A DNA stretch of 64,000 nucleotides from Pseudomonadota bacterium (GCA_021325135.1 JAJPHT010000046.1:163885-227884); one strand, 5' to 3'. Shown: positions 1 to 10,699, counted from the stretch's first letter. Program-made: numbers and translations. The notes: generated from the sequence alone by a model not told the origin.

Positions 1-1
1 G

Positions 2-799
2 CGCGGCGTCACCGTCGCCGAGGTGACCTACTCCAACAGCATCAGCGTCGCCGAGCACGTCGTCATGATGATCCTCGGCCTCGTGCGCAACTACATCCCC
101 TCCCACCAGGTGGTCGTCGAGGGCGGCTGGAACATCGCGGACTGCGCGTCGCGCTCCTACGACCTGGAAGGCATGCAGGTGGGCTCCGTGGGCGCGGGGC
201 GCATCGGCTCCGCGGTGCTGCGGAGGCTGAAGCCCTTCGACGTGGGCCTGCACTACACCGAGCGCCACCGCCTCCCCGCGCAGGTGGAGAAGGAGCTGGG
301 CCTCACGTACCACGCCTCGGTCGCGGAGATGGTCGCCGCGTGCGACGTCGTCACCATCAACACGCCCCTCTACCCCGAGACGGAGAACCTCTTCGACGCC
401 GCGATGATCTCCAGGATGCGGCGTGGCGCCTACCTCATCAACACCGCGCGGGGCAAGATCTGCAACCGCGACGCGGTGGCCAAGGCGCTGGAGTCGGGCC
501 ACCTCGCGGGCTACGCGGGCGACGTGTGGTTCCCGCAGCCCGCGCCGCAGGACCACCCGTGGAGGACGATGCCCCACCACGGCATGACGCCCCACGTCTC
601 GGGGACGAGCCTCTCGGCGCAGGCGCGCTACGCGGCCGGCACGCGGGAGATCCTGGAATGCTGGCTGGAGAAGCGGCCCATCCGCGAGGAGTACCTCATC
701 GTGGCGGGCGGCAGGCTCGCCGGGACCGGCGCCGTCTCCTACGGCGCGGGCAACGCGACGCGCGGCTCCGAGGAGGCCGCCCGCTTCAAGAAGGCGTGA
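2..799 (+). CDS. fdh: NAD-dependent formate dehydrogenase (5' end outside window)
   Basis: Oxidises formate to CO2 with NAD+ in the cytoplasm. The frame is open to the left edge and continues upstream as RGVTVAEVTYSNS, so the N-terminal part is missing; a GTG at 23 lies inside the conserved region and is not the start. The C-terminal 265 residues carry the Rossmann motif GAGRIG and the D-2-hydroxyacid dehydrogenase signatures. They also carry segments typical of true formate dehydrogenase rather than other family members: NTARGK (catalytic Arg), DVWFPQPAP (Gln) and TPHVSGTSLSAQARYA (catalytic His). The match by eye to the Pseudomonas-type enzyme is very close through to the C-terminal EEAARFKKA. 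This enzyme is best known from methylotrophic bacteria, yeasts and plants, so horizontal acquisition is likely (inference). Confidence 0.93.
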   Translation, partial: RGVTVAEVTYSNSISVAEHVVMMILGLVRNYIPSHQVVVEGGWNIADCASRSYDLEGMQVGSVGAGRIGSAVLRRLKPFDVGLHYTERHRLPAQVEKELGLTYHASVAEMVAACDVVTINTPLYPETENLFDAAMISRMRRGAYLINTARGKICNRDAVAKALESGHLAGYAGDVWFPQPAPQDHPWRTMPHHGMTPHVSGTSLSAQARYAAGTREILECWLEKRPIREEYLIVAGGRLAGTGAVSYGAGNATRGSEEAARFKKA

Positions 800-841
800 T
801 CGCCGGTCCACGTGCGTTTCTCGCTGCGGGGGCGGGACGGC

Positions 842-2149
<1,308 letters not shown>

Positions 2150-2476
2150 GATGGCTTGTCTCGTGGGCGGGACGTCCTCAGCGCGAAGCGCGCAGGGGTT
2201 CCGTATCGCCTGCAACCGCGACGACCCTTCGCGCCGCAGCGCGTGGGGGCCTCGCGGACGGGGGCAGACCGACCTTGAAAAGGGGCGATCGCGGGCTGCC
2301 TTGCCGGAATGTACCGATTCCAGGCCTACCGAGACGGGCATCCCATATGAACCCTCGTCTTTCCGGCCGGTGGGTTCCGGGCCGGCCTCCCTTCTCAGGG
2401 CCCCGGCGGAAGTTAGGATTTCCACCCCGGTTTCCGCGGTTTTATATCGCGGCCGACCCCCTCGCCGGGGCTGGCG
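2150..2476. other. Divergent intergenic region
   Basis: 327 bp between the helicase and the Avs-like gene. It carries a clear TATA element for the rightward gene (2441-2448). For the helicase I see no convincing TATA box at the expected distance. No ORF here has coding character, and no RNA gene was recognised. Confidence 0.6.
2441..2448 (+). promoter_or_regulatory. Archaeal TATA box of the Avs-like gene
   Basis: TTTATATC in a GC-rich background, centred about 33 bp before the ATG at 2477. An archaeal start site 25-30 bp downstream would give a leader of only a few bases, so the transcript is probably leaderless. Confidence 0.7.
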
Positions 2477-5400
2477 ATGCCTTCCGCCGAGCCTTCCCGG
2501 GTCAAGGGCCTCCTCGACCGCTACGCGCGCCAGCAGCCGCGCCGCGCGCAAGGGGGCCTCGCCAACCTCGCGGGCCTCGACTTCCAGCTTCGCTGCTATC
2601 TCGCCGCGTTCGTGGAGGAGATGGCCTCCTCGTCGGCCGTGGCGCCCGCGGGTGCGCGCTTCCTGGAGGCGCTCTCGGACCTCAGCCTCGTCTCGGACGA
2701 CGCCGTCGCGTGCGTGCAGGTGAAGCGCACCCTCACCCGCGCGAGCCTGGCCAAGGCCGCGGAGGAGGCGGTGGCGCTCGACGAGTTCCTGGAGCGCGAG
2801 GCGCCCGACCTCCACGCCGCGTTCCGCTTCGAGGTCGTGGGGCTCCTGGGCCGCGCCGACGGCTTCGCGCCGGGCTGGGAGGGCGTGCAGCTTCCCCACG
2901 ACGCCGAGGGGCGGGAGGCAAGGCAGGCCCGCTTCGAGCGCATGCTCGCGCAGGGGAAGCTCGCGCCCCCGCGCCTGGAGCCCGACCCGTGGTGGCGCGT
3001 CATCGCCGCCGCATGGCCCGTGCTGGACGAGCCGTTCGCCTTCGCCCGCGAGGCGCTGGACATCTGCCTGCGCCGCGGCCTCGACCCCTCGGGCGCGGAG
3101 CGCACGCGCGACGAGGTCGCCGAGGCGTTCGCGCGGCGCCGCCGGGACGCGGGGCTCATGGGCATGTGCCTGAGGCCCGAGGACGTGGCGGCGGACGCCC
3201 ACCAGTCGCGCGAGACCGTGCTGGGGCAGCGGCCCACCCTGGCTCACCTGCGCGACGGACGCTTCATGGAGCGTCCCGAGCGCGTGGACGCCGCGCTGGC
3301 GGAGTTGGACAGGCACGTGGCGGAGCGCGACCTGCGCCAGGAGCCCTACATCCACGCCCTCTGGATCGAAGGCCGCTCGGGCAACGGGAAGAGCGTGCTC
3401 CTCCTGAAAGCCATGCGCCGCCTCGTCGAGGAGCGCGCGGCGCCCGTGATCTGGCTCGACGACGCCAGCGAGCAGCTTCTGCCCCTCCTCCAGACGTGGG
3501 CCCGCCTGCCGGAGGGCTCCATGGGGCTCTGCTACGTCTTCGTCGACGACTTCTACTCGCCCAACAAGCGCGCCGACATCGGCTTGCCCGAGATCGCGCG
3601 CCTGCTGCGGCGCAAGGACCGCTCCGACTGGCCGGTGCTGGTCACGTGCGGGCCCCCCGAGCAGCGCCTGGAGTGGGCCGCCAGCGGGCAGGACGAGGTC
3701 TTCCGCGTCGCCCACTGGCTCCTGCCCCCCGCCGAGGCCGACGAGCGCGAGGGGCTGCGCGGCTGGTTCCGCGAGCGCACGGGCGTCGAGAGGCGCGCGG
3801 GCGCCGCCTTCGGGGAGAACGACGGCCTCATGATCTCCATGATGTTCGAGATGCGCGAAGGGGACATGGTGGAGTTCGGCCGCCGCTTCCACCAGCGCCT
3901 CAGCGACCTCAACCTCGTGGACTCCATCATCCAGCCCCTGGCCCTCAACCGCCTCTACATCTGGGCGCCGGGCCGCTGGCTGGACGAGTCGCAGAGCGAC
4001 GCGCTGCGCCGCCTCAACCAGGACCGCGACTTCTCCTTCCTCTCCTTCCGCGGCCGCCCCGACACCTACATCCGCATCACGCACCCGCACCTGAGCGACG
4101 GCATCTACAACGCGGTGCGGAGCCGCGCGGACGGCATCGTGCGGGCGCGCGACCTGCACCGCGCCTTCGAGCGCAGCCTGGACACGGACCCCACCGTCGC
4201 GCACCTCGTCCTCGAACGGGTCGCGCGGCAGCACGAGCGCCTCGCCTCGCTGGACGAGGGCGAATTGGCGCGCGGCATGGCCGCCGCGTGGCGCGCGTGG
4301 CTGGCCCGCGGCGGCGCCGCCGGCTTCCACGCCGCGCCCATGTGGACGAACTGGGCCGTCTGGAGCGCGCGCCAGCCCGAGGTCGCCGCCCTCCTGGGCG
4401 AGGCCCCCTCCGAGCATGCGGCGCGGGCGCTCCACGAGGGGCACCCCTACTGGTCCACCCTTTGGGAGCGGCTCGCGACGCTGCCCCCGGAGGCGATGGG
4501 CCCCGCGACGCGCGCCCGCCTCCTGGAGCGGGGCCACCGTTGGCTGCGCGGCAACGAGGCGCGCCCGGAATGGACGTTCGTGTGGCGCCTCCTGGTGGAC
4601 TCGCCCCCGGAGAGCCTCCCTGCGGGCATCGGACGAAGCGACCTCCTGCTCCAGGGGCTCGGCTGGCTCGCGGGGCGCGAGGACCGCCCCGAGTTCCCCT
4701 ACGTCTGGCGCCGGCTCGTGGAGTTGCGCGACGCGCTGCCGGACGCGGCCGCCCTCGACGGCGTCCTGCGCCGGGGAGAAGGATGGCTCGCGGGCCACGA
4801 GGATCGGTTCGCCTGGTCGCGCATCTGGGAGGCGCTGCTGGACCTGCGCGCCCAGGCCGCGCCCGAGCGCGCCCGCCTGCTGCGGCAAGGACGGGAATGG
4901 CTTGCCGGCCGCGAGGAGCGCCCCGAGTGGAATTTCGTCTGGAAGCGCCTCCTGGACCTGCGCGCCGAGCTTCCTCCCGGCGAGGGGGACGATCTGGCCC
5001 GCGAAGGGCGTCTCTGGCTGGTGGGGCGCGAAGAGAGCGCCCAGTGGCCCCACGTCTGGCAGAAGCTCCTGGAGACGGACCTCCCCGCGGACGTGCCGCG
5101 GAGGGACCTGCTCCTGCTGGGCCTGGGGTGGCTGCAGGGGCGCGCCGACCGCCCCGAGTGGAGCTTCGTGTGGCGCCGGCTGGTGGAAGCGCGCCGGGAG
5201 CTCTCCGGTGGGGACGCGCTGTTGATCGAGGGGCAGGCCTGGCTCTCGGGCCGCGAGGGGAACCCCGCGTGGAGCTTCGTGTGGCAAGCCCTCGCGCAGG
5301 AGCGCCAAGGGCTCCCCGCGACGGGCTCCACGGCGCTCCTGGAGGAGGGGTTCCGCTGGCTCCAGGGGCGCGAGGAGCGCCCCGAGTGGGCGTACGTGTT

Positions 5401-6811
5401 GCAAGCCCTCGTGGACCTCGGGCCCGACCTGCCCCCCGGCATCCCTCTCTCGCATCTCGTCGAGGCGGCTCTGGGGTGGGCGGCGAAGCGGCGCGCCAGG
5501 CCCGACTGGTGGCCGCTCTGGCGGAAGGTCGCCGACGGCTGCGCCCTGCTCCCGCCGGGGCCCCTGCGGGACGCGGTCCTCGCCGAAGGGAGCCAGTGGC
5601 TCGCGGAGCACCAGGATCGCCCGGAGTGGTGCTTCGTCTGGCAACGGCTCGTGGACCTCCAGGCGAAGATCGCGCCGGAGGCCGACCTCGGCCCGATCCT
5701 GCGCCAGGGGCTCGCGCGGCTCCGGGGCGGCGAGGACCGCCCCGAATGGACGCACGTGTGGAGGACGCTCGTGGACCTGCGCGCGCACATGCCGGACCAG
5801 GCGCAGGTCGCGCCGCTCCTGGAGTCCGGCCACCGCTGGCTCGCAGGCCGCGAGGAGCGCCCTGGGTGGGGCTTCGTGTGGCAGCGGCTGGTCTGGCTGC
5901 GCGACGAGCTTCCCCCTTCGATCCCCTTGGATGACCTGCTCCTGAAGGGCCGCGAGTGGCTTTCGGGCCGCGAGGGGGACCGGTCGTGGTCGTACGTGTG
6001 GGAGAGCCTGGCGGACGTCGGGAGGGAGCGCCACGGCGAGGCGGAGTTCAGCCGTCTGCTGGTCTTGGGGCATGGATGGCTCCCGGGGAACGAGGACCGC
6101 CCGGATTGGAGCTACATCTGGCGCAAGCTGCGCCGGGGGAGCGCGGACCTTCCGGGCACCCTCGACCACGACGCGCTGCTCGCCACCGGGCGCCGTTGGC
6201 TCTGCGACGGGCCGCCCCGCGGGGAGTGGCCCCTCGTCTGGCTTTCCCACCACAAGGACAAGGCGACAGGCCCCGAGGACCGGGCCTTCCTGGGCGACCT
6301 GGCGTGGGCCTGGCTCCAGCGGCCGGAGAGCCGCGCGCGCCCCGAGTGGACCCAGGTGTGGAGGACCTGCTGCAGGGCGGGCCGCCGGGACCCGGCGTTC
6401 ATGGAGGCGGGCTGGGCGCGCCTCCTCGCGCATCCTGACGCCGTGGAGGCCCCGATGCTTGCGGGCGAGCTCGTGTCGGCCTCCAGGAAACCGGGCGCCT
6501 GGGCTCCGCCCGCGGACCTCAGGGCGTGGACGCACGCGTGGCTCCGGGCGAACCCCGACAACCCCAGCTGGGCGCCCCTCTGGCGCGCCCTTTGGGGCGC
6601 GGAGAGGTCCGAGGCGAGCGCGCGGCTCGCCCTCGAATGGCTCGCCGGAGGCGCCGCCCCGGGGCGGACGGGCTCCGTCGTGAAGCGTCTCTGCCGCGAG
6701 CCGCCGCCCGACGTGCGCGCCATGCTGGAGGCGTGGCTTGCGCTCCACCCCGAGTCCCCCTTCGCCGCGCCCCTGCGCGAGGCGCTGGAGCAGCCGGCCC
6801 CGCAGGCGTGA
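2477..6811 (+). CDS. Avs-like STAND NTPase with predicted N-terminal nuclease and Trp-rich repeat array
   Basis: A 1444-residue orphan protein with three parts. Residues about 25-95 resemble DUF4297/Cap4-type PD-(D/E)xK nuclease domains: GLANLAGLDFQ, then EALSDLSL (Glu64, Asp68) and VQVKRT (Gln81-x-Lys83). Residues about 285-600 form a P-loop NTPase with Walker A GRSGNGKS (299-306) and a Walker B-like VFVDDFY (354-360). From about 681 to 1234 there are 14 clear repeats of 37-41 residues, roughly LLxxGxxWLxGREDRPEWxF followed by VWxxLVDLR, then degenerate copies to the C-terminus. Nuclease, STAND ATPase and helical-repeat sensor is the layout of Avs antiviral proteins, which bind phage proteins and then cut DNA. 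The defence role is inferred. There is no partner gene: it sits between a helicase and a ligase, with a strong TATA box and a likely leaderless mRNA. The 3' end lies 3 bp from the convergent ligase stop. Confidence 0.75.
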   Translation: MPSAEPSRVKGLLDRYARQQPRRAQGGLANLAGLDFQLRCYLAAFVEEMASSSAVAPAGARFLEALSDLSLVSDDAVACVQVKRTLTRASLAKAAEEAVALDEFLEREAPDLHAAFRFEVVGLLGRADGFAPGWEGVQLPHDAEGREARQARFERMLAQGKLAPPRLEPDPWWRVIAAAWPVLDEPFAFAREALDICLRRGLDPSGAERTRDEVAEAFARRRRDAGLMGMCLRPEDVAADAHQSRETVLGQRPTLAHLRDGRFMERPERVDAALAELDRHVAERDLRQEPYIHALWIEGRSGNGKSVLLLKAMRRLVEERAAPVIWLDDASEQLLPLLQTWARLPEGSMGLCYVFVDDFYSPNKRADIGLPEIARLLRRKDRSDWPVLVTCGPPEQRLEWAASGQDEVFRVAHWLLPPAEADEREGLRGWFRERTGVERRAGAAFGENDGLMISMMFEMREGDMVEFGRRFHQRLSDLNLVDSIIQPLALNRLYIWAPGRWLDESQSDALRRLNQDRDFSFLSFRGRPDTYIRITHPHLSDGIYNAVRSRADGIVRARDLHRAFERSLDTDPTVAHLVLERVARQHERLASLDEGELARGMAAAWRAWLARGGAAGFHAAPMWTNWAVWSARQPEVAALLGEAPSEHAARALHEGHPYWSTLWERLATLPPEAMGPATRARLLERGHRWLRGNEARPEWTFVWRLLVDSPPESLPAGIGRSDLLLQGLGWLAGREDRPEFPYVWRRLVELRDALPDAAALDGVLRRGEGWLAGHEDRFAWSRIWEALLDLRAQAAPERARLLRQGREWLAGREERPEWNFVWKRLLDLRAELPPGEGDDLAREGRLWLVGREESAQWPHVWQKLLETDLPADVPRRDLLLLGLGWLQGRADRPEWSFVWRRLVEARRELSGGDALLIEGQAWLSGREGNPAWSFVWQALAQERQGLPATGSTALLEEGFRWLQGREERPEWAYVLQALVDLGPDLPPGIPLSHLVEAALGWAAKRRARPDWWPLWRKVADGCALLPPGPLRDAVLAEGSQWLAEHQDRPEWCFVWQRLVDLQAKIAPEADLGPILRQGLARLRGGEDRPEWTHVWRTLVDLRAHMPDQAQVAPLLESGHRWLAGREERPGWGFVWQRLVWLRDELPPSIPLDDLLLKGREWLSGREGDRSWSYVWESLADVGRERHGEAEFSRLLVLGHGWLPGNEDRPDWSYIWRKLRRGSADLPGTLDHDALLATGRRWLCDGPPRGEWPLVWLSHHKDKATGPEDRAFLGDLAWAWLQRPESRARPEWTQVWRTCCRAGRRDPAFMEAGWARLLAHPDAVEAPMLAGELVSASRKPGAWAPPADLRAWTHAWLRANPDNPSWAPLWRALWGAERSEASARLALEWLAGGAAPGRTGSVVKRLCREPPPDVRAMLEAWLALHPESPFAAPLREALEQPAPQA
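4519..6178 (+). repeat. Region encoding about 14 tandem Trp-rich repeats (about 120 bp unit)
   Basis: Within the Avs-like gene, successive units of about 37-41 codons share WLxGREDRPEW and xxVWxxLVDLR. The positions around the two Trp-containing motifs are nearly fixed, while the intervening 8-12 residues vary. Unit boundaries were placed by eye. Further degenerate copies follow to about 6800. The pattern suggests an alpha-solenoid of helical hairpins, as in STAND sensor domains. Confidence 0.75.
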
Positions 6812-6814
6812 TCG

Positions 6815-8653
6815 TCAGCTTTCCTCGGCGCTCTCGACGCGCTTGTGCCCCTGCTGCTTGAACATGGAGATGATCTCGTCCAGCGTGGTCGCCTCCTCGG
6901 GCTTCTTGTCGTCGCGCACCTTCCCGGTGAAGCGCGGGAAGCGCACGGAGAGCCCGGCCTCCTCCTTGAGGACGCCCCAGCCGGCGGTGTGCAGGGGCGA
7001 GAGCGTCAGCTCGGCGCCCACGACCTCCAGCACCTTCACGGGGGCGAACCACGCGTCGGCGGCGATCCTCGCGCGCACGCGGGGGTGGGGCCCCCCCTCG
7101 TGCTGATAGCTTTTCAGCTCCTCGGTCATGGCCTGGAGCGTGGCGTCGTCGAAGCCGGTGCCCAGCTTGCAGATGGTCTCGAAGACGTCCTCCTCGGGGT
7201 TGTACGAGGCCATGATGAGGGCGCCGTACCAGCCCGCGCGCCGGCCGCGCCCCGCGATGGCGCCCACCACCACGAGGTCCAGCGAGTCCTGGAGCTCGCT
7301 GCTGTACTCGCGCTTGTACTTGATCCATTGATAGCCCCGCGAGCCGGCCTTGTAGAAGCTGTCAGGGCCGACGCTCTTGACCATGATGCCCTCGGCGCCT
7401 TCGGCGACGCTCTGCTCGAAGAAGGCGACGACCTCCTCGGGGGTCGTGACGCGCTTCGCGCGGGAAAGCTGGATGCGCTCGAGCCCCTCCTCGTCGGCGC
7501 CGCGCGCGAGGTCGAAGCTGCGCGTCAGCGCCTCGCGGCGCTCGGGGAGCGGCTTCTCCGTGAGGTCCTCGCCGTCCAGGAGGAGGCAGTCGAAGAGGAA
7601 GAGCGTCACGGGCACCTCCGCGATGACCTCCTCCACGTTCTTCCTGCCGCGGCGCTTCGCCACCTCCTGGAAGGGCTTCATGTCGCCCGTCTGCGGGTCC
7701 ACCGCGACGACCTCGCCCTCCACGATGGCCTCGCGGCCGCGGAACGACTCGCGCAGATAGCCCGCGACGTCGGGGAACTGCCGCGTGAGGTCCTCCAGCC
7801 GCCGGCTGTAGAAATGGATGGCGCCCTGCGCCGGGATGTGCGCCTGGAGGCGCAGCCCGTCGTACTTCAGCTCGCAGAGCCCCTCGCCGCCCATCTTGGC
7901 GAGGATCTCCTCGGGCGTGGGCAGGCGCTCCGCGAGCATGGCGCGCATGGGCACGCCCACCTGCGCGCGCATCTCCTCCACCGCCGCGAGGCCGCCCTTG
8001 AGCAGCGTCTCGCCCACGAGGCCCAGGTCGCTGCACACGTTGTACGCGCGCTCCAGGTCGGGGCGGTACTCCTTGGTGGCGAAGGCCGCCGCCATGGCGT
8101 CGAGGATCGTCATGTCCGCGATTCCCAGGCGCAGCTTCCCCGTGACGGTGCGCACGAGGTAGCGCGCCTCGCGGGGGCTCGCGCGGGCGAGGAGCTTCTG
8201 GAGGAGCGAGAGCTTGCCCGACTGCGAGCCGGCGCCCGCGGAGCGCGCGATCTCGTGGAAGCGCTCGAACACCTCGGTGACGGGCATGGAGGCCTGCGGC
8301 TGGTTCTCCTCGGCGAAGAGGCTCGCCTGGCGCCGGCGCGCCTTGCGCTGCGAGAGCACCTCGAAGGCCGCGTCGCCCAGGTCGCCCGCCTTGTGGTACG
8401 CCTTGGTGAGGTCCTCCTCGGAGACGCCGGTGGACTCGTGGAGCGCGCGCATGACGAGCTTCTCCGCGACGCCAAGCTCGATGCCCTCGAAGTCGGCCGC
8501 CAGCTGCCCGCGGGTGAGGTACACGACCGCGCGCAGGTCGCCGTCCGCCTCGCGCAGCAGCTCCACGAGGATGTCCGTCATCTCCAGGCGCTTGGTCGTC
8601 TCCTCCAGCCGCTCGTAGAACTGGCAGAGGCGCTCGTAGTCCACGCTGGGCAC
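6815..8653 (-). CDS. lig: ATP-dependent DNA ligase, archaeal type
   Basis: Seals nicks during replication and repair by an enzyme-AMP intermediate. The 612 residues comprise the N-terminal DNA-binding domain (about 1-235), the adenylation domain with motif I ELKYDGLRL (Lys263 is the adenylated nucleophile), motif III (LFLFDCLLLDG) and motif IV (EGIMVKS), then motif V (WIKYKREY) and the OB-fold domain. Length matches the archaeal ligase family (about 550-620). The GTG start at 8653 is chosen because GGAGG lies 6 bases upstream and the protein begins at the usual VDYERL position; longer readings add unlikely low-complexity sequence. Convergent with the Avs-like gene, 3 bp apart. Confidence 0.96.
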   Translation of the reverse strand: MPSVDYERLCQFYERLEETTKRLEMTDILVELLREADGDLRAVVYLTRGQLAADFEGIELGVAEKLVMRALHESTGVSEEDLTKAYHKAGDLGDAAFEVLSQRKARRRQASLFAEENQPQASMPVTEVFERFHEIARSAGAGSQSGKLSLLQKLLARASPREARYLVRTVTGKLRLGIADMTILDAMAAAFATKEYRPDLERAYNVCSDLGLVGETLLKGGLAAVEEMRAQVGVPMRAMLAERLPTPEEILAKMGGEGLCELKYDGLRLQAHIPAQGAIHFYSRRLEDLTRQFPDVAGYLRESFRGREAIVEGEVVAVDPQTGDMKPFQEVAKRRGRKNVEEVIAEVPVTLFLFDCLLLDGEDLTEKPLPERREALTRSFDLARGADEEGLERIQLSRAKRVTTPEEVVAFFEQSVAEGAEGIMVKSVGPDSFYKAGSRGYQWIKYKREYSSELQDSLDLVVVGAIAGRGRRAGWYGALIMASYNPEEDVFETICKLGTGFDDATLQAMTEELKSYQHEGGPHPRVRARIAADAWFAPVKVLEVVGAELTLSPLHTAGWGVLKEEAGLSVRFPRFTGKVRDDKKPEEATTLDEIISMFKQQGHKRVESAEES

Positions 8654-8694
8654 TTGGCCTCCGCCCGGATATGCCCTTGCCCGGGCGCGGGTCC

Positions 8695-8928
8695 CTACTC
8701 GTGGGAGCGCAGCGCGCGGTGGTGCAGCTCCACGACGCGCTCGAAGCCCCACGCGACGATGACGAGGCCCACCAGCGCGACCGCGCGCCCCGCCACGTCC
8801 AGCGCGGGCGTCGCGTAGCGGAGCCCCACGTTCACGAGCGCGGCCAGCTGGGAGAGGCCCATGAGCGTCCAGCCGAGCAGGCGCAGGCGCACGAGGCGGT
8901 GCTCCGCCCGGATCACGCTGGCCGCCAT
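8695..8928 (-). CDS. Small two-helix membrane protein
   Basis: A 77-residue protein starting MAASVIRAEH, with two predicted transmembrane helices (about 20-40 and 48-68) and an Arg/His-rich C-terminus. The ATG at 8928 follows a GGGGGAG ribosome binding site 3 bases upstream, which favours it over a longer in-frame extension. It lies 41 bp upstream of the DNA ligase on the same strand and may be co-transcribed with it. I do not recognise the family; no function is proposed. Confidence 0.6.
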   Translation of the reverse strand: MAASVIRAEHRLVRLRLLGWTLMGLSQLAALVNVGLRYATPALDVAGRAVALVGLVIVAWGFERVVELHHRALRSHE

Positions 8929-9016
8929 CGCTCCCCCTGGGCCGCGGGGGGCGTTTCTTCTCTGCGGCCGAAGCATGGGCGAGAAAGGCCAAGGGCGCGG
9001 CGCGCGAGGTCCCCGC

Positions 9017-9340
9017 ATGGACGACAAGGCGTCGACGCGCCCCCGGGGCCGCGCGCGGCCGGACCCCGGGAGGCCCGATCACCAGCCCGGCCTCGATGAC
9101 GCGCCCGGCGCGCCCGCGGCGAGCCCGCTGGGCCGCGGCGCGAACCCGGGCACGGTCCCCGACACGTACCCCCTCGCCGATCCGCGCGGCAGCATCGCGG
9201 GCCTGCGCGGCATGGACGTGCCTGGCGCGCGGGGCGGGCCCTCGGGCTTCGAGGACCGCGAGAACGAGGACGTGACGCCCCGCGCGCGGCGAGGCGCGAC
9301 CGAGGGCATCCAGTCCGAGGACAACGAGGCGGAGCGCTGA
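9017..9340 (+). CDS. Hydrophilic, probably disordered small protein
   Basis: 107 residues, MDDKASTRPRG..., rich in Gly, Pro, Arg, Asp and Glu with no hydrophobic core; likely intrinsically disordered. The ATG at 9017 is preceded by GAGGT seven bases upstream. An earlier ATG at 8975 would add 14 residues. Its stop codon directly abuts the stop of the convergent enoyl-CoA hydratase with no gap. Function unknown; coding status is moderately supported by the ribosome binding site and the neat end. Confidence 0.5.
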   Translation: MDDKASTRPRGRARPDPGRPDHQPGLDDAPGAPAASPLGRGANPGTVPDTYPLADPRGSIAGLRGMDVPGARGGPSGFEDRENEDVTPRARRGATEGIQSEDNEAER

Positions 9341-10090
<750 letters not shown>

Positions 10091-10160
10091 GCAGCGCGCA
10101 GCCGTGCGGCCTCGGATGAGGGTTTGCGGAAAAAAGGGGCGGTCCCGAGCGGGACCCGGG

Positions 10161-10292
10161 CTACTTCTTGGCGTTGGCCTTGGTCATGTGAAGGATGAGC
10201 ATGGCCTCGCCACTCGTATCATCAATCACGCCCGGAACGTCGTCCGCGCAGGTATTGAGAGTTGCGGTTCGACCCCCGACGCGACCCGTCAC
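10161..10292 (-). CDS. Possible small protein with atypical codon use
   Basis: A 43-codon reading from a GTG at 10292 gives a plausible polar peptide ending EAMLILHMTKANAKK. It uses AAT, ATT, GAT, GGT and GCA codons that are scarce in neighbouring genes, which could mean a recently acquired sequence or simply non-coding DNA. The same frame continues upstream across the next gene only as a shadow. No clear ribosome binding site. Treat as tentative. Confidence 0.25.
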   Translation of the reverse strand: MTGRVGGRTATLNTCADDVPGVIDDTSGEAMLILHMTKANAKK

Positions 10293-10324
10293 TTTGACGG
10301 CGGCTGGCGGCCTGTGCGCTCCCG

Positions 10325-10699
10325 CTAACGCTGGATGAGCAGGAACTCGTTGCCGTCCGGATCGGCGATGGTCGCGTAGGTGGGGCCCCAGGGCGCCTTC
10401 CAGGCCTCGTCCACGATGTGGCCGCCGCGCTTGCGGATCTCCTCCGCGCTGGCCTTGGCGTCGCGGGCGGTGAACATGACGCCCGTGATGGTGCCCGGCG
10501 GCCTGCCCGGCTCGTTGGGGCGCATGACGTGGGCGACGAGGGTCGCGCCGCCGGGGATCTGCCAGACGCCGCGCCCGTCGCCCTCCTCCCAGGAGAGCTC
10601 CTTGAGCCCCAGCACGCGGGAGTAGAACTCGCGGGCCTTGCCCTTGTTCGGCTCGGTGAGGTGGACCGTGATCGCGTCGAGCCCCTGGATGACGTCCAT
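10325..10699 (-). CDS. VOC-superfamily (glyoxalase/bleomycin-resistance fold) protein
   Basis: 124 residues with the paired beta-alpha-beta-beta-beta modules of the vicinal oxygen chelate fold: TVHLTEPNKGKAREFYSRVLGL at the N-terminus and the typical C-terminal ATIADPDGNEFLLIQR. Members bind a metal and act on methylglyoxal adducts, methylmalonyl-CoA, aromatic diols or antibiotics; some only bind ligands. The location between acyl-CoA enzymes makes a metabolic role likely, but the substrate cannot be read from the sequence. The ATG at 10699 gives a standard VOC length. Confidence 0.85.
   Translation of the reverse strand: MDVIQGLDAITVHLTEPNKGKAREFYSRVLGLKELSWEEGDGRGVWQIPGGATLVAHVMRPNEPGRPPGTITGVMFTARDAKASAEEIRKRGGHIVDEAWKAPWGPTYATIADPDGNEFLLIQR

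Noticed and set aside
2275..5934. A 1219-codon plus-strand frame overlapping the Avs-like gene
   Set aside because: Arg/Pro/Gly-rich out-of-frame shadow without domains; the repeat periodicity it shows derives from the real frame.
10255..10285. GGTTCGACCCCC resembling a tRNA T-loop
   Set aside because: The flanking bases do not form a five-pair T stem, and no acceptor or anticodon stem can be drawn.
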